From Paenibacillus endophyticus (GTDB taxonomy: Bacteria; Bacillota; Bacilli; Paenibacillales; Paenibacillaceae): a stretch of DNA of 64,000 nt. Where the stretch lies: the NCBI RefSeq assembly GCF_014192395.1, contig NZ_JACHXW010000013.1:123937-187936 (forward strand). The letters run 5' to 3'. Numbering within the stretch: the stretch's first letter is position 1; the number at the start of each line of letters is the position of its first letter. Positions 9,168-18,437 of this stretch are shown piece after piece. A program made the translations under genes and the position numbers. The notes below the pieces were generated by a model, which saw only the letters and a program-made list of their open reading frames with translations, was not told where the DNA came from and made no database searches.

Positions 9168-10052
9168 ATGAAGGATTTAAAGAAGGCCGCAATACTCGAA
9201 ACGGCCATGGATTTATTTCGCAAAAAGGGCTATGGTGCAGCGTCCATGCAAGACATCGCTGAAGCGTGCGGGATGGCCAAAGCCAGCATATATAAATTTT
9301 TCGCATCCAAAGAGGACTTGTTCACAGCGACGTTCGTCACTTGCCATCAGCTGCTGCTTGATCAGGCGAATGGGCTTGAACGCACCGGAATGGCTTCTGG
9401 CCTGTCAGCCAAGGAGAAGTTGAGCCGCAAAATCGATTTTTATTTATATTATGTTATTGAGAATTATATGTTTATGATCGAGTTCGGTGTGTCTCCTATT
9501 AAGGAAAACGAGACGTTCGTGGAAGCGCAGAAAAAAATAAACATAGCTTTGCTTAACTGGCAGAAGGAAATGCTGATCGAAGCATTCAGCGAGCAGCTCG
9601 AACCGCATGTATGGGACGCAGTCATGATCTTCCGTGGCATTCTTCACGAATATACGAATGGCGTTTTGCAGAAGGTCATCTCGCTGCCGATCCCTGAGCT
9701 CGCGAACTACATCGTCGATCGCATGGAAGCCATCGTTCAAGATTTGATGCGGACGGCACCTAAGCCGATTATTGGTGAATGGATTGCCCACTTTGATCCG
9801 CCCAACCACAAAGATAAGGAAGCACGGAAGGTAACGGTTGGCGAATTTCTTGCAGCGATGGAGGAGAGGATACAGTCACTCCCCTTGCCTTCTGCCTCTC
9901 GCTTGGAATTAATAGAGGTTGTTGCCCTGCTGCGCAAGGAAGTGCAGGCAGAGCAGCCTAACCTTACTCTGCTCCGAGTGTTGAAGTCTCATCTGGAGGC
10001 TGTCCCGGAGCTGCGCTCCTATTTGCGCCAACTCAAGCTGATGATGACCTAG
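9168..10052 (+). CDS. TetR/AcrR-family regulator with long C-terminal domain
   Basis: The N-terminal helix-turn-helix (AILETAMDLFRKKGYGAASM, then QDIAEACGMAKASIYKFFAS) is the TetR signature. The product of about 294 residues is longer than the usual ~200; the extra C-terminal part (from about residue 205) is helical and charged, of unknown role. ATG at 9168 is preferred; GTG at 9156 overlaps the AAGGTGGGG ribosome site. Divergent from the MBL gene and probably its repressor and its own, via 9065-9100. Confidence 0.85.
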   Translation: MKDLKKAAILETAMDLFRKKGYGAASMQDIAEACGMAKASIYKFFASKEDLFTATFVTCHQLLLDQANGLERTGMASGLSAKEKLSRKIDFYLYYVIENYMFMIEFGVSPIKENETFVEAQKKINIALLNWQKEMLIEAFSEQLEPHVWDAVMIFRGILHEYTNGVLQKVISLPIPELANYIVDRMEAIVQDLMRTAPKPIIGEWIAHFDPPNHKDKEARKVTVGEFLAAMEERIQSLPLPSASRLELIEVVALLRKEVQAEQPNLTLLRVLKSHLEAVPELRSYLRQLKLMMT

Positions 10053-10086
10053 CTTACAGGGTTTGTAATCGTTAATTGGAGGGATA

Positions 10087-10530
10087 ATGATGTTGGATGA
10101 AATAACTCCTTATCAGGAAAGTGAACATGATATATTAGTCGATATTTGGTACCGTGCCGTATGCCTAACACACACCTTTTTAACGGATTCAGATATCCAA
10201 TTTTACCGCCAAATGGTTCAGAATGGAGCTTTAAGCGGGGTTGAAATCTGGGTGAAGAGAAACGAAGATCAAAAACCGACAGGATTTATAGGGCTTGACG
10301 GAACCAAGATCGAAATGTTGTTCGTTGATCCGGAATACCACGGCATGGGGATAGGCAGTCGTTTAATCGAACACGCTCAGAAGATAAAAGGAAACTCTCT
10401 CCTTGTTGATGTTAATGAGCAAAACGATGGCGCATGCGCGTTCTACAAACGGTTTGGATTTGTACAGCTTGGAAGATCGGAGCTGGACAGTTCAGGAAAG
10501 CCCTTTCCCTTGCTTCACCTTGGCCTATAA
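10087..10530 (+). CDS. GNAT-family N-acetyltransferase, YjaB-like
   Basis: 147 residues, one GNAT domain. The acetyl-CoA loop is visible at YHGMGIGSRLIEHA (about residues 86-99). DVNEQNDGACAFYKRFGF and GRSELDSSGKPFPLLHL closely follow the layout of E. coli YjaB. The acceptor is unknown. TTGGAGGGATA precedes two adjacent ATGs (10087 and 10090), either of which may be used. Confidence 0.85.
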   Translation: MMLDEITPYQESEHDILVDIWYRAVCLTHTFLTDSDIQFYRQMVQNGALSGVEIWVKRNEDQKPTGFIGLDGTKIEMLFVDPEYHGMGIGSRLIEHAQKIKGNSLLVDVNEQNDGACAFYKRFGFVQLGRSELDSSGKPFPLLHLGL

Positions 10531-10820
10531 CGTTTATTTTACCCATAGCTTCATCTGGCAGGCTTCTTTTAGCCTTGGGCATGTTGATTTTAAACCTCCT
10601 ATCTATAGCTAGTTAAAGCATCGACGTTTAATGGTTAGCAGCTATTATATGATCAAAAAGCCGGAACTCCTTATAAAGGGGTTCCGACCTTTGAAGCGTT
10701 GCCTTGAGCACGGATGAGCAATTCCTGTTGCATATAACTGCGTATCCCCTTGCATTCCCGAAAATCCTGCATGCAGCGAGCTATGGTGCCGCCTAACCGT
10801 ATCTCGACAAACCCGCTAGG
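10531..10820. other. Intergenic region with minus-strand terminator
   Basis: No supported gene. The hairpin at about 10665-10690 (CGGAAC.CC / GG.GTTCCG) is followed on the minus strand by CTTTTTG and could end transcription from the DoxX gene. A 38-codon open minus-strand stretch between them has no start codon and may be a remnant. Confidence 0.5.
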
Positions 10821-11363
10821 TTATTTCACTAACAGTCCCGCATCTGTTGTCCTATCTTTCGGCTTGCGGTGCAGGAGACGATCCAGTCCTTTGTGTATTA
10901 GCGGAAGGACAAAGCGGTCTAGTCCGAAGCGCCCTGCGTTAGCACCTGCAAAGATGACAACCATTCCAAGCAGCAGAAGCCAAGGATTCGTGCTTACAGT
11001 ACCGGCGAACATAAACATGAAGTTCATTAAGGCTCCAAAGAAAGCGGCAGTGACGGTTAGCGTACCAAGGATAAGTCCAAGTCCTACAAGAAATTCCCCC
11101 AAAGGAATGGCATGGTTAATGATCTTAATATTCGGCAGTGCAAAGTGTTCTAGAAAAGCCGTATACGTTGGGTAAACCGCCTCGCCTGTGGCTTTATCGA
11201 GCACCGGGTTGTTAACGGCTGCTTGGAGGAAACCTGTTGCGTCGAAAGGCTTTGCTCCTGTAAGCTTATGCCATCCAGCGGTTAGCCACGCATACCCCGC
11301 TACAAAACGGATAATAGTGACTAGTATACCAGCGATTTTATGCTCTCTCCAAAATTTCAGCAT
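10821..11363 (-). CDS. DoxX-family integral membrane protein
   Basis: About 180 residues with four membrane segments and the DoxX pattern: R..AGYAWLTAGWHKLTG near the N-terminus and a PLGEFLVGLGLILGTLT helix. DoxX proteins are small membrane proteins of uncertain function, sometimes linked to thiosulfate:quinone oxidoreductase or redox stress. ATG at 11363 is selected because GGGAGTGAG sits 5 bases upstream; an ATG at 11378 overlaps that site. A Fnr-type palindrome at -41.5 of an inferred promoter suggests induction at low oxygen. Confidence 0.85.
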   Translation of the reverse strand: MLKFWREHKIAGILVTIIRFVAGYAWLTAGWHKLTGAKPFDATGFLQAAVNNPVLDKATGEAVYPTYTAFLEHFALPNIKIINHAIPLGEFLVGLGLILGTLTVTAAFFGALMNFMFMFAGTVSTNPWLLLLGMVVIFAGANAGRFGLDRFVLPLIHKGLDRLLHRKPKDRTTDAGLLVK

Positions 11364-11536
11364 GATGCTCACTCCCATTTTTCATTTTTAGATTTGACTG
11401 CTATAGCTTTTAAAATTGACTCATCGTTGTTGGATTAACTGCAAGTTCACCGACATTTGAGATCGTATTCTGTTCATCGGGTTCACCATCCTCGTTTAGT
11501 TTCTTGCTGCCAATACTTGTTGTATTTGATGTCTTC

Positions 11537-11586
11537 ATTATAAAATGATAATCAAGCATACATTGTGATTTAAATCACAATGTATG
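11537..11586 (-). promoter_or_regulatory. Fnr/Crp-type palindrome and promoter upstream of DoxX gene
   Basis: A perfect 30-bp palindrome (11557-11586, centre TTTAAA) contains TGTGA-N6-TCACA, the Fnr/Crp core. A TATAAT on the minus strand at 11542-11537 puts +1 at about 11530, so the palindrome centre is at -41.5, the usual activator position. The transcript would read into the DoxX gene 167 bases downstream. Confidence 0.75.
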
Positions 11587-11921
11587 TCTGAGAAGGTGAA
11601 CACTTTGTGAATGCGCGCGTTACCTTGCGGCTATTCCCCAAAGGAGGCTGCACATTGCTGTAATGTCGCCAGATCCAGACATCTTCATGCTTTAAGCTAA
11701 TCCCCCGTCCCAAGCATGATTGAAAAAGGACTGGAATTCCTCCTTTGAACTGTGACCAGGTTTTTTTGATGGGAACGGGACTTTCATAGGAAGTTATGCT
11801 AACCTAAAAGAAATTAGAGTTACAAAAATCTCGAATGATACTAGAGGCAGTATAGTACACCTTTTTAGAACGTCTTTTATAATTAAACCTTGGTTCCTAG
11901 ACGAGATGAGATGATTAAATT
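11587..11921. other. Intergenic region, no gene seen
   Basis: A 335-base stretch upstream of the Fnr box on one side and the small membrane ORF on the other. I find no coding signature or strong operator apart from the palindrome just to its left. Confidence 0.5.
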
Positions 11922-12077
11922 TTGGGATACCTTATAACTTTCATAGCTAACTTTATACTCGCTTACTTTCTCTACGATGAAGCAGGTTATGTTAAATCGT
12001 TAATACAGTCAGTTCTAATAACGGCCGTGGTTATCTTAGCGGATTTATTCAGGAAAAAAAAAGAAGAGAAACAATAA
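11922..12077 (+). CDS. Possible small membrane protein, start uncertain
   Basis: 51 codons from TTG at 11922 encode one or two membrane helices (LITFIANFILAYFLY and VKSLIQSVLITAVVILADLF) and a basic tail RKKKEEKQ, a plausible small membrane protein. No ribosome site serves the TTG. An ATG at 11911 would be in frame if the T4 run at 11919-11923 had one more T, so an indel or pseudogenisation is possible. A good terminator follows. Confidence 0.4.
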   Translation: MGYLITFIANFILAYFLYDEAGYVKSLIQSVLITAVVILADLFRKKKEEKQ

Positions 12078-12078
12078 T

Positions 12079-12110
12079 CAAAAAGGATGTTTAATATACG
12101 TCCTTTTTGG
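12079..12110 (+). terminator. Terminator after small membrane ORF
   Basis: AAAAAGGATGT / ACGTCCTTTTT form an 11-bp stem with one G-T pair, ending in T5. Confidence 0.7.
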
Positions 12111-12222
12111 TGTGCAAAATAAATACAATTACTAGTGAAAACTGCAAAGAAGTTTGAATTCTGTACTTTAGAATATTGCATGTAGAAGCTCGGTATTTGT
12201 ATTTTGATTTAGATGATAATAA

Positions 12223-12275
12223 AACAGCGACAGTCTAGGACTTGATTTCCCGTCCACGGCTGCCGCTGTTTTTAT
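12223..12275 (-). terminator. Hairpin downstream of GH43 gene
   Basis: AAAACAGCG / CGCTGTTTTT arms enclose about 34 bases including a second small stem. On the minus strand it ends in TTTTAT and lies about 100 bases after the GH43 stop. The 295-base gap 12078-12372 otherwise holds only an open minus-strand fragment ending AYDVLKENKGLD, which has no start. Confidence 0.5.
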
Positions 12276-12372
12276 AGTTGTGATCAGTCTAATCCTTTGT
12301 TTTCTTTCAACACGTCATAGGCTTTCTGTATCTGCCCGTACAATCACGTTGTCCTCTGTTCACTGCCCAGCT

Positions 12373-14190
12373 TTACTGGACTGACGAGACGATGAGACGG
12401 GTTATGTTGGCTCCTCCCATACCGCCGTTCATCCGAATCACGTTGTTCGTACCTGGGTTCAAATCGATTAGGCGGCTGACTCGACCCGTGTAAGTGCTCC
12501 AACCGCCTGTACCCGGCATCGAAAGAGAATATCCGCTTCCACTAAGATCACCGCTCGCGTTAACTGTAAAGGTTGCCGCGGCTTCCGCTGAAGCGTAGAG
12601 AACAGTAAGAAGCGCCTGGCCGCCTGTGCCTCCGTTGACTCCTGAAACTTCAAAGTAGGAGCCTGGGATATGCAGATTTTCTATACTTTCGCCCGATCGG
12701 GTCGCTCCTCCCCCAAAAGACACATTATTTCCGTTCACCGCATATTCCGTTTCCTGAGTAGATTCCGGGACCATGGATACGATGACTCGAGATATATTGG
12801 CTCCTCCCATGCCTCCGCTGAGCCTGATTATGTTATTCGTGCCCGCATTCAAATCGATCAGGCGGTTGGTCCGGCCGGTGTAGCTGCCCCAGCCTCCCGT
12901 GCCGGGTAGGGATAGAAAATAACCGTCCCCTGCGGGGTCACCGCTAGCGTCCACCTTAAAGGCAGATCCGCTGTCGCCTGATGCGTAAAGCACGGTAAGC
13001 AGAGCCTTTCCGCCTGTGCCGCCGTTGATGCCATTCAGCTGGATGTAGGAACCTTCCGTATGCATATTTTCAACATTTGCACCCGGCCGGGTTGCCCCTC
13101 CGCCAATAGATACATTGCTGCTGTTCATGGCATATTCCGTTTTTTGAGTATACTCATCAAAGCTTTCATTGATCAGCTCATCATATTTGATCTCCGTAGC
13201 ATGGGAACGAGGCCCAACTGCCGGAACTCCTCCGGTCGTCTGTATGACCTTTTGAATAGTCCCGTCCGTATTGAAATACAACCGGTCTACAGCCACGGAA
13301 CGCAGCGTACCGTTGGAAGAGATTTTGCCATTATGGTAGAACATATACCAGTTGCCCTTATACTCCACAACGGACCCATGCGACGTTTCACTATTCAATA
13401 CCGGATCTAGAATAATGCCGCGGTTTACCCAAGGTCCGAGCGGGCTGCTGCTGGTGGCGTAACGCATCCGGTTTCCGCCTGAATTATTATCGGAATACGT
13501 TAAGTAATAGACACTTCCTCGCTTAAAGACCCATGTGGCTTCGTGGAAATCCTCCAGCTCGGTGAACTGCTCGACGGGTCCATCTATCGATACCATATCG
13601 TCTGCGAGCTTCATCCCATAGCTGCTTCCTCCGCCGCCCGCATAAAGGTAATAGTCTCCATTGTCATCGCGGAACACGTTTGGATCAATTAAATTGCTGC
13701 CGGGAAGCCCGCCAATATAGCCTTGGACAGAAAAGTCCGCGGCAGGCTTATCGCTGGTTGCAACCCCGATTTTCCAGGAATTGTTCCAATTCGAATCGCT
13801 GGGATGAGGGAAATAGAAGTAATAGGTTCCATCCTTGTACGCGGCGTCAGGAGCCCACATAAATCCGCCCTCCGGCCGACCCCACGGGACATCATCGGCA
13901 CGCAGAATCTCTCCTTCGTCCACCCAGTCCACCATATTATCCGACGAGAAGACATGATATTTATCCATCAAATCGCTGCCCCTGGAAGGAAATATATCAT
14001 GTGAGGCGTATACATAAATACGTCCGTCATTCCAGACATGCGCAGAAGGATCGGCTGTGAAAATGCTAGTGAATATAGGATTTCCAGACTGGGTGACGGT
14101 ATCGGCAGCTACAGACGAGGACGTGAATCCGACAAAGACGGACAGCAGCATGGTTCCTGATAAGAACAGACTTAACAGCTTTTTTCTCAT
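12373..14190 (-). CDS. Secreted family-43 glycoside hydrolase with two C-terminal CBM6-like modules
   Basis: 605 residues. Signal peptide MRKKLLSLFLSGTMLLSVFV ending near AA at about residue 29. The GH43 five-blade propeller covers about residues 35-350 with visible catalytic carboxylates: base Asp in TADPSAHVWNDGRIY, modulator Asp in LIDPNVFRDDNG and acid Glu in FHEATWVFKRG. Two tandem repeats of about 115 residues follow (EYAMNSSNVSIGGGATR..., EYAVNGNNVSFGGGATR...), each with LLTVLYAS and NRLIDLN..TNNIIRL strands, typical of CBM6-like carbohydrate binding. Likely arabinofuranosidase or beta-xylosidase acting on arabinoxylan or arabinan. Start ATG follows GAGGAGGT; an upstream ATG at 14235 is rejected. 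Confidence 0.9.
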   Translation of the reverse strand: MRKKLLSLFLSGTMLLSVFVGFTSSSVAADTVTQSGNPIFTSIFTADPSAHVWNDGRIYVYASHDIFPSRGSDLMDKYHVFSSDNMVDWVDEGEILRADDVPWGRPEGGFMWAPDAAYKDGTYYFYFPHPSDSNWNNSWKIGVATSDKPAADFSVQGYIGGLPGSNLIDPNVFRDDNGDYYLYAGGGGSSYGMKLADDMVSIDGPVEQFTELEDFHEATWVFKRGSVYYLTYSDNNSGGNRMRYATSSSPLGPWVNRGIILDPVLNSETSHGSVVEYKGNWYMFYHNGKISSNGTLRSVAVDRLYFNTDGTIQKVIQTTGGVPAVGPRSHATEIKYDELINESFDEYTQKTEYAMNSSNVSIGGGATRPGANVENMHTEGSYIQLNGINGGTGGKALLTVLYASGDSGSAFKVDASGDPAGDGYFLSLPGTGGWGSYTGRTNRLIDLNAGTNNIIRLSGGMGGANISRVIVSMVPESTQETEYAVNGNNVSFGGGATRSGESIENLHIPGSYFEVSGVNGGTGGQALLTVLYASAEAAATFTVNASGDLSGSGYSLSMPGTGGWSTYTGRVSRLIDLNPGTNNVIRMNGGMGGANITRLIVSSVQ

Positions 14191-14650
14191 TATTGTTACC
14201 TCCTCATTCCGTAAATTCGGGTTGCATCCCGGCATAATCTTTCAGCTTCATTCCATTAATCTGCTTAGCAACCAGACAGCAAAAATAATCCTACCATCAC
14301 CCCTTCATATTCAAATTGGAAACGCTTTAAATAGAAGAATCACTAATAGCTTACAATATTTGTAACACGGTATGTAGTAAGGCATTATTAAACTTTCCCT
14401 GTCATTCTTAGCCTAATGGGAAAATAGAGGTATGCGATGTTTTCAGAAACAAAGTGGCAAACGCAGCACGAAGCTTCATAAAGCTTGTTTACGATTGTTT
14501 GAAGCTTGTTCGTATAATTTGCAATAGATAAAGCTGTCGGTTGTAGCTGCCCAAATTTCAATTCTGTTGGAGGATTTACTCGCTTATTTTATAATAGAGC
14601 AAAGCCGTTTCACACGGCATAACTTGTATACACGAAGGAGATGAAGCAGC
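14191..14650. other. Intergenic region between two GH43 genes
   Basis: It carries the promoter of the minus-strand GH43 gene. AAGCTTGTTT/GAAGCTTGTTC near-repeats occur at 14485-14510. No other gene is seen. The right-hand part leads straight into a 5'-truncated GH43 gene. Confidence 0.4.
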
Positions 14651-15781
14651 TTATCCACCACCTCAACTGTAGAAATAAACCTGTCCACTGCCAAAGGCAA
14701 TCATCCCGATCTTCCTGCAACTATTGATGTGGGAGACGGCGTTCATGCAGCCGTTAACTGGGAACCCCTCCAGACCGAGCAGTATGGGAAGCCTGGGACA
14801 TTCATCGTACGTGGAGCAATGGCCGGAGGCGAATTTCCGAACCCGCTCATCTTGAACCGGGCCGATCCTTATATAATCAAGCATACAGACGGTTATTACT
14901 ATTTCACAGGCTCCGTGCCAGAATATGACCGTATCGTGCTGCGCAGATCGAGAACGCTTACAGGGCTAGCTGCAGCGGCGGAAACCGTCATTTGGACGAA
15001 GCATGCTGCCGGCGAAATGGGCAATCACATTTGGGCTCCGGAGCTGCATTTTATAGATAACAAATGGTATATCTACTTTGCAGCTGGAGCAGCGGAAGAC
15101 AAATGGGCCATACGCCAGTATGTACTGGAATGCGGAGCGGACAACCCCTGCACAGGCGACTGGCTCGAAAAAGGGAAAATCACGATGAATTTCGAGAGCT
15201 TTACGCTCGATGCCACTACCTTTGAAGCGAATGGCGTTCGCTACTTGGCATGGGCACAGGTCGATGAGGCGTCCAATCTTTATATCGCGCGCATGAGCAA
15301 TCCATGGACAATTGAAGGAAAACAAGTCCGTATCGCTTCCCCCGTGCTGGAGTGGGAACGGCATGGCCATAAAGTAAATGAAGGGCCTGCTGTTCTTGTA
15401 CGGAACGGCCGCGTATTCATGACCTATTCGGCAAGCGCGACCGATGACCGGTACTGTATGGGCTTTCTAACAGCACCCGTATCCAGCAATTTGCTGGACC
15501 CTGCATCCTGGACCAAATCTCCGGAGCCCATATTCCGCAGCCATCCGGAAGCCTGTGAGTACGGCCCGGGCCATAATAGCTTTACGCGCGATGAAGCAGA
15601 CGAGTCAGATATTCTCGTCTACCATGCGCGCTCTTATAAGAATATCGAGGGCGAGCCGCTCTATGATCCAAACCGGCATGCACGAATCCAGCGTATGGAT
15701 TGGAATGAGGATGGTACGCCGAAATTAGGCTATCCTGGTTGCCATGCGCGCCAAGCCGCTTGCATCGTTACAGTCGAATAG
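14651..15781 (+). pseudogene. 5'-truncated GH43 arabinofuranosidase preceded by part of a Big_4-type domain
   Basis: The frame opens after a TGA at about 14640 and reads LSTTSTVEINLSTAKGNH..LPATIDV, then VNWEPLQTEQYGKPGTFIVRG, the end of a bacterial Ig-like (Big_4) module, before a complete GH43 propeller starting NRADPYIIKHTDGYYYFTGS. The catalytic set is seen: Asp in RADPY, Asp in LDATTFE and Glu in VNEGPAVL. The sequence is closest by memory to GH43 subfamily exo-arabinofuranosidases (HIWAPELHFI, YGPGHNSFT, YDPNRH.RIQ). There is no ATG, no ribosome site and no signal peptide; GTG at 14729 is the only possible start. I take it as a gene that lost its 5' part, though a cytoplasmic product from GTG cannot be excluded. 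Confidence 0.65.
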
Positions 15782-15823
15782 AATCGTGAGAAGCTAATGA
15801 TGTGGAAAATCATTTTCCCTGTA

Positions 15824-15863
15824 AAAAAAGAGCGAATAGGATTTTATCCCGCCGCTCTCTTTT
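15824..15863 (+). terminator. Terminator after truncated GH43 gene
   Basis: AAAGAGCG...CGCTCTCTTTT hairpin about 45 bases after the stop. Confidence 0.6.
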
Positions 15864-16137
15864 ACAATCTGGAAGTCGTAATAAGTGCTGCTTTCAATTG
15901 GTTTATGAGTCGGGCACTCTCCCAAAGAGAGCCGCTTGGCTCTGATCAGGTGTATTTCTAATATCATTAGGTAACCCTATTAAATATTCTCTATATTAAA
16001 GTCTTTTAGCTTTACTAATTCCTTTTGCCCTCTATTTCCTTTTTCCATTTGGACATTACCGTTCTCATCCGTTGCTAGATAGGCTTCATTCCGTTTCACT
16101 CGTTTCTTCTTTGTTTGCGGCTCACATGGATCGTCAT

Positions 16138-16170
16138 TGCATAAAAAAACAGCCTGGAATCCATCCAAGC
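16138..16170 (-). terminator. Terminator after GNAT gene
   Basis: On the minus strand CAGCTTGGA / TCCAGGCTG (one G-T pair) is followed by TTTTTTT. It ends the MerR-MFS-GNAT transcript. Confidence 0.8.
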
Positions 16171-16198
16171 TGCCTACAAGTCGATTGATTATGCTGCC

Positions 16199-16975
16199 CT
16201 ATCCCTGCTTTGTAATCTCCATATTCAATAACCTCGTTCTCGTAACCATTCCTCCGCTTTCCAACGTTCGCTTTGAAGCTTCGTTATAATACCAGCAGCC
16301 GCTTATAGGCGTGATACCGTTATGGCTGCACCAGCTTCGTAATTGTATGATAATGGCTCTTCCTATCCCTTGCTTCCTGCAGCTTTCATGGGTAAACATG
16401 CCGATACTCGCTAGTCCATCGAACATTTTGGACTTTCCAATCAGTCCGATGCCAAGCAAGTCAGCATTTCTGTAATAGACAAACAGCTCTCCTCTTGCAA
16501 TCCACTGGTCATACTCGTCGAGAAAATCCCCGCAAACCACTTGTATCTGCTCAAGATCGCCTTGCGCAGCAAGACGAAATACATCGCCATCTCCCAATTC
16601 TGCTGCCATGCCAACTAAACTATCCTGAAAAAAGTACGCTTGTTTGGTTATGACCATATCTCGATCTACAGCCAAGCTAAGCAATAATTCGTCGCTGGTC
16701 GGAACGAACATCCATCGGATCGCGTGACGTTCCAGCGCTTCAACGAATAAGGTTTGCGCGTGCATCTGATAAGCGCGGCGGATATAAAACTGGGTGAGCC
16801 GCTCTTTATTATGTACGGCCAAATAGCCGACATCATCCAAGTCGTCTTGTATCGAATAAAAGGTCGATGAAAGAATATACTCCTCCAGAAAGGAGTCGAA
16901 GGGCGATGACAAGCCTGCCAAATACTCTTGCACGAGATGCTGAATGTCAGCTAACGCGCATTCTTTTATAATCAT
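16199..16975 (-). CDS. GNAT-family N-acetyltransferase
   Basis: 258 residues; only the C-terminal ~110 residues show a GNAT domain (LFVYYRNADLLGIGLIG, then GMFTHESCRKQGIGRAIIIQL with the acetyl-CoA loop RKQGIGRA, and NEASKRTLESGGM). The N-terminal half looks like a second, degenerate acetyltransferase fold or a lineage-specific domain. It starts 35 bases after the MFS gene, so it is probably co-transcribed with the pump. Acceptor unknown. Confidence 0.75.
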   Translation of the reverse strand: MIIKECALADIQHLVQEYLAGLSSPFDSFLEEYILSSTFYSIQDDLDDVGYLAVHNKERLTQFYIRRAYQMHAQTLFVEALERHAIRWMFVPTSDELLLSLAVDRDMVITKQAYFFQDSLVGMAAELGDGDVFRLAAQGDLEQIQVVCGDFLDEYDQWIARGELFVYYRNADLLGIGLIGKSKMFDGLASIGMFTHESCRKQGIGRAIIIQLRSWCSHNGITPISGCWYYNEASKRTLESGGMVTRTRLLNMEITKQG

Positions 16976-17010
16976 CCGTTTCCCCGCTTTGCAATCGTAA
17001 TGGATATCAC

Positions 17011-18279
17011 TTAATCCTGCTCCACTGGCGCTTCCTTGATGACCGGCAATCCCGCTTCAACCAATCTTTTATTGCGAATGAAGAAAATGGACAGTACGAG
17101 CATTAGCACTCCCGTTCCGACCAGCAGCCATTCGATCTCAACGATATCCGATAGCGGGCCAAATATGAGCATCCCGATTGGCATCATCGAAGTCGAGATC
17201 ATTCCGAATACACCAAAGATGCGTCCCAAATAATTCGGGTCAACCTTCTCTTGCAGCATGACGGTGGTCGGTGTGTTAAACACGGGAATGGCAACACCGA
17301 ACACGGCCATTACAGCCAGGTAAATCCAGAATACAGGAACGATACCCAAAACTAGCGTGCAAACGCCCATTATCAGGTTGGCAACGGTCATCGTATACAC
17401 TTTATTTCGGAAGCCGCCCCATGAGGCGATAATCGCTCCGCCAGCCATCATGCCGATAGAGAAAGCGATTTCGATAGCTGTCAGCCGCCAATAATCATCC
17501 CCGAAACTGCGAGTCACTTGCAACGGTGTTAAAAAGGCAGCCGGTGCCATCAATACAAAGAAAAAGGCAAAAAATATGAAAAAGGTTTTGAGAAAGCTGT
17601 GATTTTTAATGTAGCTCAAGCCTTGTTTAAAATCATCCAAATAGCTGGTCGTTTGCTCGTCGGCCGCTTTTTTATGCAAAGGAATCTTCAAAAAGAAAGC
17701 GATCGTAAAAATGGCTATCGCCGCTGTAACCACATCGATAAAGAAGATGACTTCGATTGTTGCCATTGTGAGCAGCGTCGCGCTTACGATAGGCGCAACA
17801 AACATCATGAGCGCCTGAAGGCTTCCGTTTATGCCGTTCACCTTCGTCAGCTTATCCTCTGGTACGATCTGGGGCAATATGGCCCCAACCGCAGGCGTTT
17901 GAATGCCGGCGCCGAGTGCGCGAACAGCGGCAATGGCAAACAACAGCCAAATCTCTTTATATCCCAGCAAAAATGTAATCGCGAGAATCAGTGTAACAAC
18001 GGCGATCATCGCATCTGCTATTATAATCAGATTTTTTCGGTTGAAACGATCCGCCCACACCCCTGCAAATGGCGATAGCAGAAAGGTCGGAATAAATCCG
18101 CAAATAATGAATAACGTCATCATCATGCCCGATTTTGTAGTGAGCGTTACGTACCACATAATCGCGTATTGCACTAATGCAGAGCCAAATAACGAAAAGG
18201 TTTGACTGCTCAGAAAGATAATAATGTCTCGTTTCCAATGCTTGTTTTTATGCTCTTCGGATGATGTCATTTTCTTCAT
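17011..18279 (-). CDS. MFS drug-efflux-like transporter (DHA3 / MefA-like)
   Basis: About 422 residues with 12 hydrophobic segments and the MFS loop 2-3 motif GVWADRFNRKNLIII (about residues 76-90). The repeated half structure and the GAGIQTPAVGAILPQIVPEDKLTKVNG segment are typical of the DHA3 group that includes macrolide efflux proteins. It probably exports a small toxic compound using the proton gradient. ATG at 18279 follows GGGAG; the ATG at 18312 is less well placed. Upstream on the same strand is the double-MerR regulator, the likely local controller. Confidence 0.85.
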   Translation of the reverse strand: MKKMTSSEEHKNKHWKRDIIIFLSSQTFSLFGSALVQYAIMWYVTLTTKSGMMMTLFIICGFIPTFLLSPFAGVWADRFNRKNLIIIADAMIAVVTLILAITFLLGYKEIWLLFAIAAVRALGAGIQTPAVGAILPQIVPEDKLTKVNGINGSLQALMMFVAPIVSATLLTMATIEVIFFIDVVTAAIAIFTIAFFLKIPLHKKAADEQTTSYLDDFKQGLSYIKNHSFLKTFFIFFAFFFVLMAPAAFLTPLQVTRSFGDDYWRLTAIEIAFSIGMMAGGAIIASWGGFRNKVYTMTVANLIMGVCTLVLGIVPVFWIYLAVMAVFGVAIPVFNTPTTVMLQEKVDPNYLGRIFGVFGMISTSMMPIGMLIFGPLSDIVEIEWLLVGTGVLMLVLSIFFIRNKRLVEAGLPVIKEAPVEQD

Positions 18280-18437
18280 CTTACTCCCTTCATCTCCATA
18301 CATATCTAGCATTGCTAGAATCCTTCTATTAAGTAATTGCCAATCTCGACTTGTCTAATCCTAATTGCAGCACTATTTTCTAGTTCCGTGTGATCATAAC
18401 CATTGCCTTCTCTTCGTCACCCCGATAAATGGCATGC

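Noticed and set aside
11410..11538. 42-codon minus-strand ORF beginning MKTSNTTSIGSKKL
   Set aside because: Its ATG lies upstream of the inferred transcription start, inside the TATAAT region, and has no ribosome site.
15980..16168. 62-residue minus-strand ORF
   Set aside because: The start codon is inside the terminator hairpin of the GNAT gene and there is no ribosome site; its composition is mildly protein-like, so it may be a remnant.
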